A DNA stretch of 19,824 bases from assembly GCA_021812865.1 (NCBI GenBank), contig JAKAMP010000001.1, positions 1 to 19,824 on the forward strand, read 5' to 3'. Positions 1-7,224 of this stretch are shown one piece after another. Under the pieces are notes generated by a model. It searched no databases. It was given only the letters and a program-made list of their open reading frames with translations, and was not told the DNA's origin. This DNA is from Bacteroidota bacterium (GTDB taxonomy: Bacteria; Bacteroidota; Bacteroidia; Bacteroidales; JAAYUG01). Position 1 is the stretch's first letter, and each line of letters begins with the position of its first letter. The translations under genes and the position numbers were made by a program.

Positions 1-2
1 TA

Positions 3-86
3 TCTGCTGAGGAGAAAAAGTTGAAACGAATATTCATGGTTTTGTTATCTTTATCAGCATTACGTTGTTCAATATGCATTTATTAA
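3..86 (+). pseudogene. possible truncated ORF with signal-peptide-like sequence
   Basis: The frame is open from the window edge to a TAA at 84-86. From a TTG at 21 it would encode a 21-residue peptide, LKRIFMVLLSLSALRCSICI plus a final Tyr. The basic start, hydrophobic core and Cys resemble a lipoprotein signal peptide that stops abruptly. A purine-rich GAGGAG lies just before the TTG, and another frame ends in TGA at 22-24, so an ATGA-style overlap with an upstream gene is possible. It could equally be the C-terminus of an upstream gene read in the same frame (SAEEKKLKRIF...). The upstream sequence is not visible, so the call is tentative. Confidence 0.25.
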
Positions 87-184
87 AAGCTATCCCGCAG
101 GGATTTAGTTCAACAAGCGGTCATAAAACATTGAGGTTTAAGTGGTAAGGCAAGCGCATCACTCGCTGGCAAGGTTCTTATCGG
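87..184. other. non-coding stretch left of the cassette
   Basis: I see no convincing gene here. The segment leads directly into direct repeat A and shares only vague resemblance (CGCATC...GG) with the sequence left of repeat B near 2315-2330. It may be the outer part of the same repeat module. Confidence 0.3.
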
Positions 185-244
185 TTGATAGGTTCGCAGC
201 TCCGAATTCCCCAACGTTTCATACCGCAAAACGTTGGCGGTAAT
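185..244. repeat. direct repeat A, left boundary of the R-M cassette
   Basis: This 60-nt element aligns with 2336-2395 at about 47 of 62 columns by hand count. Both begin with TTGATAGG and share the core CCCCAACG(A)TTTCATACCGC, followed by a CGTT(G/A)G(C/T)GG block. Inside it, CCAACGTTT (211-219) and AAACGTTGG (229-237) are a perfect 9-bp inverted repeat around a 9-nt loop. The arrangement (inverted-repeat arms ending in GTTRG-like sequence, one per cassette end) recalls integron attC sites, but the canonical GTTRRRY core is not matched exactly and no integrase is in view. Confidence 0.75.
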
Positions 245-297
245 GGCACAAAGACAGCAACTTATCAACAATCAGCTCAATTGGCGACATTTTTATG

Positions 298-305
298 TAC
301 CTTTG
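298..305 (+). promoter_or_regulatory. Bacteroidota-type -7 element for the R-M operon
   Basis: TACCTTTG matches the Bacteroidota TAnnTTTG -7 consensus perfectly and lies 17 nt before the methyltransferase ATG at 323. No well-spaced -33 TTTG is obvious; TTGG at 281-284 is too close. If used, transcription would start near 312, which supports the start at 323 and excludes the longer frame opening with TTG at 185. It implies the cassette carries its own promoter downstream of repeat A. Confidence 0.5.
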
Positions 306-322
306 TCAAAAAGACTTTTAAA

Positions 323-1618
323 ATGAAAACTCATCATAAAATAATAAATGGAGATAGCCGACAAATGACAGAATTGCCTGATAATTCAGTGCATTTGGCA
401 ATTACATCTCCACCCTATTGGCAACTTAAGGACTATGGTATAGAAAACCAAATTGGATTTCATGATAGTTACGAGCATTATATAAACAACCTAAATTTGG
501 TTTGGAGAGAGTGCTATCGCGCTCTTCACAATGGCTGTAGGTTGTGTATTAACATTGGTGACCAATTTGCACGAGCTGTTTATTATGGACGATATAAAGT
601 GATTCCAATACGAGAAGAAATTATAAAATTCTGTGAAAATGTTGGGTTTGATTATATGGGGGCAATAATTTGGCAAAAAGTCACAACATCAAATACTACA
701 GGTGGTGGAGTTCAAATGGGCTCTTATCCTTACCCAAGAAACGGTATTTTAAAACTTGATTATGAATTTATTTTAGTTTTTAAAAAGCTGGGCGATGCTC
801 CTAAACATACTAAGGAGCAAAAAGAACTTTCTATTATGACAGCAGAAGAATGGAATACCTTTTTTGCTGGTCATTGGAATTTTACTGGAGCAAGACAAAG
901 TGGACATATAGCAATGTTTCCCGAAGAGTTACCAAAAAGACTGATTAAAATGTTTTCATTCGTAGGTGAAACAATTCTTGACCCTTTTGCAGGTAGCGGT
1001 ACTACTTCATTGGCAGCAAGAAATCTTGACCGAAATTCAGTCGGTTTTGAAATTAATCCTGAATTTATTCCAATTATAAAGGGAAAATTAGAAGTTACCC
1101 AAAAAGATATTAAGGGTACCACATATGAATTTTTAGAACAGAAAAAACTAGAAGTTGATTTTGATAAAGAAATTCAGAAGCTTCCGTATGTTTTTAAAGA
1201 CCCTCATACCCTTGATAAAAAAATTGATGTTAAAAAATTGCAATTTGGGTCTAAAATAGACAAGGATAGTTCTACAAAAAGAGAAGAACTTTATACTGTA
1301 AAAGAAATTATTAGTCCAGATAAATTAAGGTTAAGCAATGATTTAATTATAAAACTTATTGGAATCAAAGAAGACCCAATTGCTAATGGGAAAGCAACAA
1401 CTTTTCTTTCAGAAAAAACTAAAGGGAAACGAGTATTTCTCAAGTATGACAATGTGAAGTATGACAATCAAAACAACTTAATGTGCTATTTATATTTAGA
1501 AAATAAAACATTTATCAATGCTCATTTAATTAAAAATGGATTGGTGCAAGTGGACAGCGATATTGATTTTAAATATAAAGACAAATTTTTAAACCTCTTG
1601 CATCAAAACAATGGCTAA
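323..1618 (+). CDS. DNA methyltransferase (beta-class, probable N4-cytosine, CTAG type) with degenerate SNase-like C-terminal domain
   Basis: This is the modification half of a restriction-modification pair. The 431-residue protein has catalytic motif IV TSPPYW (28-33) before the AdoMet-binding motif I DPFAGSGTT (220-228), the beta-class order; SPPY is typical of N4-cytosine enzymes. The central block with GDQFARAVYYGRYK (79-92) and TTGGG...YPYPRNG resembles, from memory, M.MthZI/M.MjaI, which act on CTAG. Residues about 325-426 resemble a staphylococcal-nuclease fold (IKLIGI..., CYLYLENKTFINAHLIKNGL), but the positions of the catalytic Arg, Asp, Thr, Glu and second Arg are not conserved, so it is more likely a binding module. 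The start is ATG 323, following the -7 element; the frame is open back to TTG 185 inside repeat A, but that extension looks non-coding. It overlaps the endonuclease gene by 8 nt. It is AT-rich relative to the flanks, suggesting transfer. The MTase call is very secure; the specificity is inferred. Confidence 0.92.
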   Translation: MKTHHKIINGDSRQMTELPDNSVHLAITSPPYWQLKDYGIENQIGFHDSYEHYINNLNLVWRECYRALHNGCRLCINIGDQFARAVYYGRYKVIPIREEIIKFCENVGFDYMGAIIWQKVTTSNTTGGGVQMGSYPYPRNGILKLDYEFILVFKKLGDAPKHTKEQKELSIMTAEEWNTFFAGHWNFTGARQSGHIAMFPEELPKRLIKMFSFVGETILDPFAGSGTTSLAARNLDRNSVGFEINPEFIPIIKGKLEVTQKDIKGTTYEFLEQKKLEVDFDKEIQKLPYVFKDPHTLDKKIDVKKLQFGSKIDKDSSTKREELYTVKEIISPDKLRLSNDLIIKLIGIKEDPIANGKATTFLSEKTKGKRVFLKYDNVKYDNQNNLMCYLYLENKTFINAHLIKNGLVQVDSDIDFKYKDKFLNLLHQNNG

Positions 1619-2243
1619 AGAATGGATTTTAAACAGTGCGATGAATCGCTTCCAACTTAATTTTAAAAGAAATGTTGGACCAACATCAGAATCAATAAGA
1701 AAATGTTCACCGAAAACACTTGATGAATGGCGTGAATATTACTTCAAAAATGTAAAACCCAAAGAACATATTGTTGAATTAGGAAAGAAACTGTATGTTA
1801 AAATTACTGAAGTAATTCAATCAGAAGTTGCAGAAGTTTCTGAACAAGATTGTATTGATTACATGATACAACTTGTAATTGACCGAACTTTTGATGGTTA
1901 CATGACAGAAATACTAACAATTTATGGTCAGCTACAAGAAATATTAAACATTCAAATTCAACCAGCACCTGATGAATGGGATAGATTATTCAATGTTGAT
2001 TTTTTTATACAAGTAAAAGACAAATATATTGGACTTCAAATAAAGCCTGTAAATAGTGGGATACAGTTACCTGAGATATTTAAAGAATACAACATACAAG
2101 CTGAGACACATCTAAAATTTACCGAAGTCTTTGGTGGTAAAGTATTTTATCTTTTCTCAGAGAAAGTTGGAGAAAGAAAGGAGATTAAAAATAAAGAAGT
2201 TATTGACGATATTAAAAAAGAAATTGAAAGACTAAACACTTGA
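1611..2243 (+). CDS. probable MjaI-like type II restriction endonuclease
   Basis: This 210-residue protein is encoded by ATG 1611, which overlaps the methyltransferase stop (ATGGCTAA), so the two are translationally coupled. The N-terminal block around NFKRNVGPTSESIRKCSPK (17-35) and DEWREYYF, and a later VDFFIQVKDKYIGLQIKPV segment (129-147), resemble the MjaI restriction endonuclease family (CTAG) as I remember it. D130 with Q143-x-K145 gives a PD-(D/E)xK-like signature in which Gln replaces the acidic residue, as in some nucleases; E100 (RTFDGYMTE) could supply a further acidic ligand. No signal peptide or membrane segment is present. Placement directly after a DNA methyltransferase in an AT-rich island strongly supports a cognate endonuclease role. 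The family assignment is from memory, so the restriction role is surer than the exact family and target. Confidence 0.72.
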   Translation: MAKEWILNSAMNRFQLNFKRNVGPTSESIRKCSPKTLDEWREYYFKNVKPKEHIVELGKKLYVKITEVIQSEVAEVSEQDCIDYMIQLVIDRTFDGYMTEILTIYGQLQEILNIQIQPAPDEWDRLFNVDFFIQVKDKYIGLQIKPVNSGIQLPEIFKEYNIQAETHLKFTEVFGGKVFYLFSEKVGERKEIKNKEVIDDIKKEIERLNT

Positions 2244-2335
2244 TAAAAAGCCACATACCGTCAACATCGTGTATAAGTAATGGCGGAGTTTGTAGGGTAT
2301 TCGAGCGTTCAACCTCGCATCTATTATGGTGTAAC
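2244..2335. other. non-coding tail of the R-M cassette
   Basis: No gene is seen between the endonuclease stop and repeat B. The base composition rises compared with the two genes. CATACCG near 2254 repeats part of the repeat core (CATACCGC), which may be a worn fragment of another repeat copy. No clear terminator hairpin with a T-tract was found. Confidence 0.35.
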
Positions 2336-2395
2336 TTGATAGGATAGTAGCCCGTAATCCCCAACGATTTCATACCGCCGACCGTTAGTGGCAAT
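2336..2395. repeat. direct repeat B, right boundary of the R-M cassette
   Basis: This is the second copy of the 60-nt element at 185-244, with the same opening TTGATAGG, the same core with one inserted A (CCCCAACGATTTCATACCGC), and a diverged right arm ending CCGTTAGTGGCAAT. The inverted-repeat pairing that is perfect in copy A is degraded here (about AACG/CGTT remains). It ends 55 nt before the ATG of the next gene, so the cassette boundary lies immediately upstream of a core gene. Confidence 0.75.
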
Positions 2396-2450
2396 TATAC
2401 ATAGACGCAGTAACTGGGGTGAAACCTCAGATCTAAACCGGTTCTTAGAA

Positions 2451-5270
2451 ATGGACTCAAAAAGTTTATATGCAGCGCTGCGCCGGCATATTTCGCAGGG
2501 AAAAGTGCTGACCGCGTTGGCCGACCGGTATGCCTACGCCAGCGATGCAAGTTTCTATTTTAAAGTGCCGCTGGCCGTGGTGAGGCCTGCAAACCTCAAT
2601 GAAATCAGCGTTTTGTTTGCCATTGCCTCGCAGCACCAGGTCCCCCTTGTTTTCCGGGCAGCCGGAACAAGTCTTTCCGGACAGGCAGTCACCGATGGCA
2701 TCATGGTTGATCTGGGAAGAGGCTGGGGCAAAGCAGAACCTTTGGACCAGGGAGCCCTGGTTTCCTTTCAGCCCGGGATCATCGGCAGCCGTGTGAACAA
2801 CTTGTTACAGCCATACAAACGGAAGATCGGGCCGGATCCCGCATCGATCAATGCCGCCATGATGGGGGGCATACTGGCCAATAATTCCAGCGGGATGTGC
2901 TGTGGGGTAAAGGACAACGCGTACCATACGCTCCGGTCCATTCACTTCATGCTACCCAACGGACATCTTTACGATACCGGCAACCCGGACGATTATGAAC
3001 GTTTTTTGTCTGAAGAGCAAGCCATTTCAAATGGTATCATCCAGTTACGCAACCGGCTCAGAAAAAATGAAGCGCTGACGGGCACGATCCGGCGCAAATA
3101 CCAAATCAAGAACACGGTAGGTTATAATCTGAATGCCTTTCTCGATTATGACCATCCTCTCGACATACTGGGTCACCTGCTCATCGGTTCTGAAGGAACA
3201 CTCGCTTTCATTGCCGATGCAAGGCTGAAGACCATTCCCGACCATCCCTGTAAGACCACGGGCTTGCTGTACTTCAGGAATCCACAGGATGCCTGCAATT
3301 CCATTCCGGAACTGGCAGCAACAAAAGCCGAGGCGCTTGAACTGATGGACCGCAGCGCCCTGCGATCAGTTGAAAATTCAAAGGACGCACCGGAAAGTTT
3401 CAAGGCTCTACCCGAAGGCACTACGGTTATTCTTTGTGAATACCAGGAACAGACAACTGAGAAGCTGGAGACTTTATTTTCTGCGGCCCGATCCACCCTG
3501 GATAAGCTGTCCTTGTCTCTTCCCTATGCGTTCACGATGGATGCGAAGGAACAGGCCAGGCTCTGGAAGATCAGGAAGGGCCTTTATCCTTCTGTGGCTG
3601 CTGTACGAGCTAAAGGTACCACGGTTTTGCTTGAAGATGTCGTGGTACCGGTTGAACGCCTTGGAGCTGCCGTTAACGGGATTCAGCAATTGTTCAGAAA
3701 ATATCATTATCCCGATGCCATTATTTTCGGGCATGCAAGGGAGGGCAATCTTCATTTTGCGCTTTCCCAGTCGTTTAATACCCAGGAAGAAGCAGGTGTG
3801 CTCGATGCGTTTACCCGTGACCTCTCGGACCTGGTAAATCAACATGCAGGATCGCTGAAGGGCGAGCATGGAACAGGCCGGCAAATAGCGCCTTTTGTAA
3901 AAGACGAATGGGGTGCGGAAGCTTATCAGATCATGGCTGACCTGAAAAAGCTAATCGATCCGTTGAACATACTCAACCCTGACGTGGTGATCAGCGCCGA
4001 CCCGCAGATACATATTAAAGACCTGAAGACCATGCCACCTGTGAATGATGAGGTGGACCAGTGTGTAGAATGCGGTTATTGCGAGGACCGGTGCCCGAGC
4101 AGGGAGTATACCTTCACGCCCAGGCAGCGCATCATCGTCATGCGGGCCATCCGCAGGCTGGAACTGAAGGGAGAACCACGCACAGCCAAAAAGCTGAGAA
4201 GAGCATTCAGGTTTTCCGGGCTGGACACCTGTGCGGTGGATGGCTTGTGTTCACTGGCCTGTCCGGTTGAGATCAATACGGGCAGCATGGTCAAAACGCT
4301 GAGGAAGGAAGGTCATACCTCATTTTCGAACCGAATTGCCAATAGCATATCCAGGCATTTCAGGGGAACAGAGGCCATACTCCGCATAATGCTGGGCGCC
4401 GGCGGAGCGATGAACCGTCTTTCGGGGAAACGAGCCATGTTTTATATCACCACCGGGATCCGGAGCATATGGAAATCTTTCCCCCTGTGGAACAGCCAGC
4501 TAATAAATGCTCCTTCTATCCCTTTCCGGGAGCCTTCCCATCCTGATATCCTTTACTTTCCTTCGTGCATCACGCGCATGATGGGAAGCGATGTGGAGCA
4601 TGAAGAATCCCAGATGGACATTCTGCTAAGATTATCGGAAAGGGCTGGGTTAAAGGTGAAACTGCCCGAAAGTATTAAAGGAGTGTGTTGCGGGCAGGCA
4701 TTTTCTTCCAAAGGGTTAAAAACCGCTTATCGCCATACCATTGAACGATCGGTGGCTGAATTATGGGAACTTTCGGAGCACGGACGATTGCCTGTGGTAA
4801 TGGATGTGACTTCATGTACCAGCACCCTCATGCATTGCAGGCCCGACCTTGGGGAAAAATTCCAGGCGCTTTTCGATACGCTTACCCTGCTTGATTCAAT
4901 CGATTACATGCATGATTTCCTTCTGCCCCGGCTGACTGTCACACCGAAGAAAGGGAAAGTGGTATTGCATCCTGTGTGTACCCTGTCCAAGCACGAAGCC
5001 TGGATGACGAAACTGGTCGGGATCGGGAACACCTGTGCGGAGCGTTGCATCCTTCCGTCCGATGCAGGATGTTGCGGAATGGCAGGCGACAGGGGATTTT
5101 ATTTTCCGGAGCTGATCAGGAATGCGGCAAAGCGTGAAGCTGCAGAGGTGAAAAAACATGAGGCTGAGGGGTACTATTCCACCGGGAAAACTTGCGAAAT
5201 GTCCATGTCGCAGGCTGTGGGGAAAAACTATCGTTCGTTGCTTTACCTGCTTGAAGAGGTCACCCGCTAA
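2451..5270 (+). CDS. FAD-linked oxidase with 4Fe-4S and CCG domains (D-lactate / 2-hydroxyacid dehydrogenase type)
   Basis: This 939-residue protein likely oxidises D-lactate or a related D-2-hydroxyacid and passes electrons through Fe-S centres to a quinone or other acceptor. The N-terminal FAD_binding_4 domain shows the pyrophosphate loop FRAAGTSLSGQ (68-78), IGPDPASINAAMMGGILANN (126-145) and GSEGTL (246). The FAD-oxidase C domain shows HAREGNLHF (428-436) and GEHGTGR (471-477). A ferredoxin-like domain follows, with CVECGYCEDRCP (538-549) and a second cluster C594/C600/C604. The C-terminus has two HdrB/GlpC-like cysteine-rich modules with GVCCG (745-749) and AGCCG (872-876). The layout matches the single-chain YdiJ/Dld-II group of roughly 930-1020 residues. 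The start is ATG 2451; an in-frame GTG at 2388 lies within repeat B and is unlikely. It converges with rimM. Substrate is inferred, not shown. Confidence 0.9.
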   Translation: MDSKSLYAALRRHISQGKVLTALADRYAYASDASFYFKVPLAVVRPANLNEISVLFAIASQHQVPLVFRAAGTSLSGQAVTDGIMVDLGRGWGKAEPLDQGALVSFQPGIIGSRVNNLLQPYKRKIGPDPASINAAMMGGILANNSSGMCCGVKDNAYHTLRSIHFMLPNGHLYDTGNPDDYERFLSEEQAISNGIIQLRNRLRKNEALTGTIRRKYQIKNTVGYNLNAFLDYDHPLDILGHLLIGSEGTLAFIADARLKTIPDHPCKTTGLLYFRNPQDACNSIPELAATKAEALELMDRSALRSVENSKDAPESFKALPEGTTVILCEYQEQTTEKLETLFSAARSTLDKLSLSLPYAFTMDAKEQARLWKIRKGLYPSVAAVRAKGTTVLLEDVVVPVERLGAAVNGIQQLFRKYHYPDAIIFGHAREGNLHFALSQSFNTQEEAGVLDAFTRDLSDLVNQHAGSLKGEHGTGRQIAPFVKDEWGAEAYQIMADLKKLIDPLNILNPDVVISADPQIHIKDLKTMPPVNDEVDQCVECGYCEDRCPSREYTFTPRQRIIVMRAIRRLELKGEPRTAKKLRRAFRFSGLDTCAVDGLCSLACPVEINTGSMVKTLRKEGHTSFSNRIANSISRHFRGTEAILRIMLGAGGAMNRLSGKRAMFYITTGIRSIWKSFPLWNSQLINAPSIPFREPSHPDILYFPSCITRMMGSDVEHEESQMDILLRLSERAGLKVKLPESIKGVCCGQAFSSKGLKTAYRHTIERSVAELWELSEHGRLPVVMDVTSCTSTLMHCRPDLGEKFQALFDTLTLLDSIDYMHDFLLPRLTVTPKKGKVVLHPVCTLSKHEAWMTKLVGIGNTCAERCILPSDAGCCGMAGDRGFYFPELIRNAAKREAAEVKKHEAEGYYSTGKTCEMSMSQAVGKNYRSLLYLLEEVTR

Positions 5271-5296
5271 ACAGGAAATTTCCCTGATGCCCTGGC
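5271..5296. terminator. short convergent intergenic region with near-palindrome
   Basis: Only 26 nt separate two convergent genes. CAGGAAATTTCCCTG (5272-5286) is a near-palindrome that could form a short stem on either transcript, but there is no adjacent T-tract. It is a weak candidate for a shared terminator. Confidence 0.25.
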
Positions 5297-5821
5297 TTAC
5301 TGGTAGAGGCTGGTAAGTCCTTCGGGGGTATGGGTAAGGATATTCTTTTTTTTGGGATCGATATGCAGGATAATGTCTTCCTGGAAGGGAATGTACAGGC
5401 GTTTATTGTCTTTCTCCACTTCGATGAGGGGATTGATATCATGTTCCATAACGGAAACAACGGAGCCAAGCGGACCCAGTTCATCGTCAGTTACCGAATA
5501 CCCTATGAGCTTTTCAAGGGATTTTGATTTTTTTCTTGATTTTTTAACATTCCGGAGGGGGATAAAAATGTTTTTACCAGTCCATTCACGGGCATCCTCC
5601 GGGGAATTGATATCCTCAAGTTTCAGCACGGCTGAAGATGGCCCGCTGATTTCAAGGGATTCAACAAAAAACGGAACCAGTTGTCCGCCTGTTTCCAGGA
5701 AAACCAGTTCCGTTTTAATATGAAGTTCGTCGAGGTCAACGCTTGCGGAGATGATGAATTCGCCTTTCAGCGCAAGTGTTTTAACAAGGGATCCCAGGCA
5801 TATTGTTTCTTCCCGGATCAT
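5297..5821 (-). CDS. rimM: ribosome maturation factor RimM
   Basis: RimM assists assembly of the 30S head, binding S19 and helping 16S rRNA maturation. The 174-residue product has the N-terminal RimM beta-barrel (CLGSLVKTLALKGEFIISAS at 8-27, then a region ending AREWTGKNIFIP) and a C-terminal PRC-barrel domain (LIGYSVTDDELGPLGSVVSV, then YIPFQEDIILHID and the terminal TPEGL). The length is typical. It starts 11 nt after the rpsP stop with a short AAAGG before the ATG, the classic rpsP-rimM pairing, so the two are almost certainly co-transcribed. A Lys/Ser-rich insert (KKSRKKSKSLEK, near residue 95) links the two domains. Confidence 0.95.
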   Translation of the reverse strand: MIREETICLGSLVKTLALKGEFIISASVDLDELHIKTELVFLETGGQLVPFFVESLEISGPSSAVLKLEDINSPEDAREWTGKNIFIPLRNVKKSRKKSKSLEKLIGYSVTDDELGPLGSVVSVMEHDINPLIEVEKDNKRLYIPFQEDIILHIDPKKKNILTHTPEGLTSLYQ

Positions 5822-5832
5822 CCTTTGGAGCT

Positions 5833-6375
5833 TTAGGCCTCGGTGTTCTCTGCAGGAGTTTCGGCAGTGGGTTCTTCGCCTTCAGGTGCAGCAACTTCAG
5901 CTTCCTGTTTGGCAGCTTCAGCATTCTTCTTTGCTATTTCCTGGGCTTTGGTCTCACGGGCCTTCGATTCGGCTTCGAAACGTTTGCGTGTTTCTTCTTC
6001 GTCACGCTGCGCAACAGAATCTTTCTTGGCCTGGAGTTTGTTTTCTTTCTCCTTCATCCAATTTTCGAAGCGGCGATCGGCTTCTTCCTGGTTGAATGCA
6101 CCCTTCTTCATGCCGTTCAGAAGGTGGTTCTTGAAAAGGATACCCTCGTTCGATAAGATAGCCCTACAGGTATCGGTAGGTTGAGCGCCTTTTTGCAGCC
6201 AGTCCAATGCTTTGTCGAAATTGATCTCGATCGTAGCAGGATTGGAAAGCGGGTTATACAAACCCAGCCGTTCGATGTACTTGCCATCACGTGGCGCCCT
6301 GCTATCTGCTACCACAATGTGGTAGAAGGGTCGGGCTTTGCGACCCTGTCTTGATAGTCTGATTTTTACTGGCAT
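5833..6375 (-). CDS. rpsP: 30S ribosomal protein S16
   Basis: S16 is a primary 16S-binding protein of the small subunit. The N-terminal 80 or so residues are canonical: [42 protein letters not shown] and the [18 protein letters not shown] segment. The protein is 180 residues long, about twice the enterobacterial form. The extra C-terminal 95 residues are rich in Glu, Lys, Ala and Arg, likely a long charged helix followed by an acidic disordered tail ([18 protein letters not shown]). Such extensions are usual in Bacteroidota and are not a fusion artefact. A perfect -7 element lies 40 nt upstream, and rimM follows after 11 nt. Confidence 0.97.
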   Translation of the reverse strand: MPVKIRLSRQGRKARPFYHIVVADSRAPRDGKYIERLGLYNPLSNPATIEINFDKALDWLQKGAQPTDTCRAILSNEGILFKNHLLNGMKKGAFNQEEADRRFENWMKEKENKLQAKKDSVAQRDEEETRKRFEAESKARETKAQEIAKKNAEAAKQEAEVAAPEGEEPTAETPAENTEA

Positions 6376-6414
6376 ACGGTTACCCGAATAATTAAGTGAT
6401 TAAAAATGTGGGTG

Positions 6415-6422
6415 CAAAGATA
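6415..6422 (-). promoter_or_regulatory. Bacteroidota-type -7 element of the rpsP promoter
   Basis: Read on the minus strand this is TATCTTTG followed by CACC, a perfect TAnnTTTG with the frequent C downstream. It lies about 40 nt before the rpsP ATG, predicting a start near 6408 and a leader of about 33 nt. No clear TTTG -33 box is seen; the region at that distance reads TTCC/TTTCCC. It separates the rpsP-rimM unit from the lpxH-like gene upstream. Confidence 0.7.
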
Positions 6423-6452
6423 CATTTTTATTTTCTCCGGGAAAGGAATTGA

Positions 6453-7220
6453 TCATTTATTTTCTTTTCCATACTGTTTCAGTTCCAGCAAGGTACCGTC
6501 GAACATGGCGTAGGTATTGCTGAAAATCCATTCGCCAAGGTTTATGAGCCGGCTGTCAGGGTTAAGCGGGTAATTCATGGGTACATGCCTGTGTCCAAAG
6601 ATGAAGTAATCAAAATGTTCTTTTTTGAGCGTTTCCTTGGCAAAGACAATCTGCAATTCATTCTCTTCACCCTGGAATGCTTCGGCAATGCCTTTTGAGT
6701 AGCGGCTTTTTTTTGACCACCAATGGGCAAATCTCATGGAGAGATTGGGATGGATTTTTGAATACAGCCATTGCATGAATTTGCTGCGGAAGATTCTTCG
6801 CAGCAGCTTATACCCTGGATCGCCCGGTCCAAGCCCGTCGCCGTGGGCCAGAAACATCCTTTTACCATTCAGTTCAAGAATGTAAGGCTCGTTATGCAGA
6901 ATCACGCCGATTTCGGAAGGGAGGTAATCGAATACCCATACGTCGTGGTTGCCGGTGAAAAAATGAACCGGGATACCGCTGTCGGTAATTTCGGCCAGTT
7001 TGCCCAGGGTACGGGTGAATCCACGGGGCACCACCTTGCGGTACTCGTACCAGTAGTCGAAAATATCGCCCAGCAGGTATAATTCAGCAGCATCTTTACG
7101 GATTTCTTCCAGCCACTTTACAAAAAGTTTCTCTCGTATCCGGCTGTGATCATACGGATAAAGCCCGAGGTGCACATCGGAGGCGAAATAGATCTTTTTA
7201 TTTTCCGGCAGGTTTTTCAA
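6453..7220 (-). CDS. lpxH: LpxH-like UDP-2,3-diacylglucosamine diphosphatase (metallophosphoesterase)
   Basis: The predicted role is hydrolysis of UDP-2,3-diacylglucosamine to lipid X in lipid A synthesis, in the cytoplasm at the membrane face. The 255-residue calcineurin-like phosphoesterase shows all metal-binding motifs in order: DVH (15-17), GDIFDYW (51-57), GNHD (90-93), HGD (126-128) and GHRH (209-212). The length and YKLLRRIFRSKFMQWLY insert fit the LpxH group; the enterobacterial RGNRD motif is GNHD here, as in many distant LpxH-like proteins, so another pyrophosphatase substrate is possible. The start appears to be TTG at 7220, since no ATG precedes the first metal motif. It begins four nt after the stop of the upstream lipoprotein gene, which points to coupled translation. 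Confidence 0.82.
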   Translation of the reverse strand: MKNLPENKKIYFASDVHLGLYPYDHSRIREKLFVKWLEEIRKDAAELYLLGDIFDYWYEYRKVVPRGFTRTLGKLAEITDSGIPVHFFTGNHDVWVFDYLPSEIGVILHNEPYILELNGKRMFLAHGDGLGPGDPGYKLLRRIFRSKFMQWLYSKIHPNLSMRFAHWWSKKSRYSKGIAEAFQGEENELQIVFAKETLKKEHFDYFIFGHRHVPMNYPLNPDSRLINLGEWIFSNTYAMFDGTLLELKQYGKENK

Positions 7221-7224
7221 TCGT

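Noticed and set aside
185..322. N-terminal extension of the methyltransferase from TTG 185
   Set aside because: It translates repeat A, lacks methyltransferase similarity, and lies upstream of the best -7 element; ATG 323 is preferred.
185..2395. classical integron or transposon
   Set aside because: No integrase or transposase is present and the repeat ends do not match GTTRRRY exactly, so only an attC-like resemblance is claimed.
2388..2450. GTG 2388 start for the FAD oxidoreductase
   Set aside because: It lies inside repeat B, and the family-like N-terminus begins at ATG 2451.
5833..6100. S16 C-terminal extension as a fusion or frameshift
   Set aside because: Long charged S16 tails are usual in Bacteroidota and the frame is intact up to the rimM junction.
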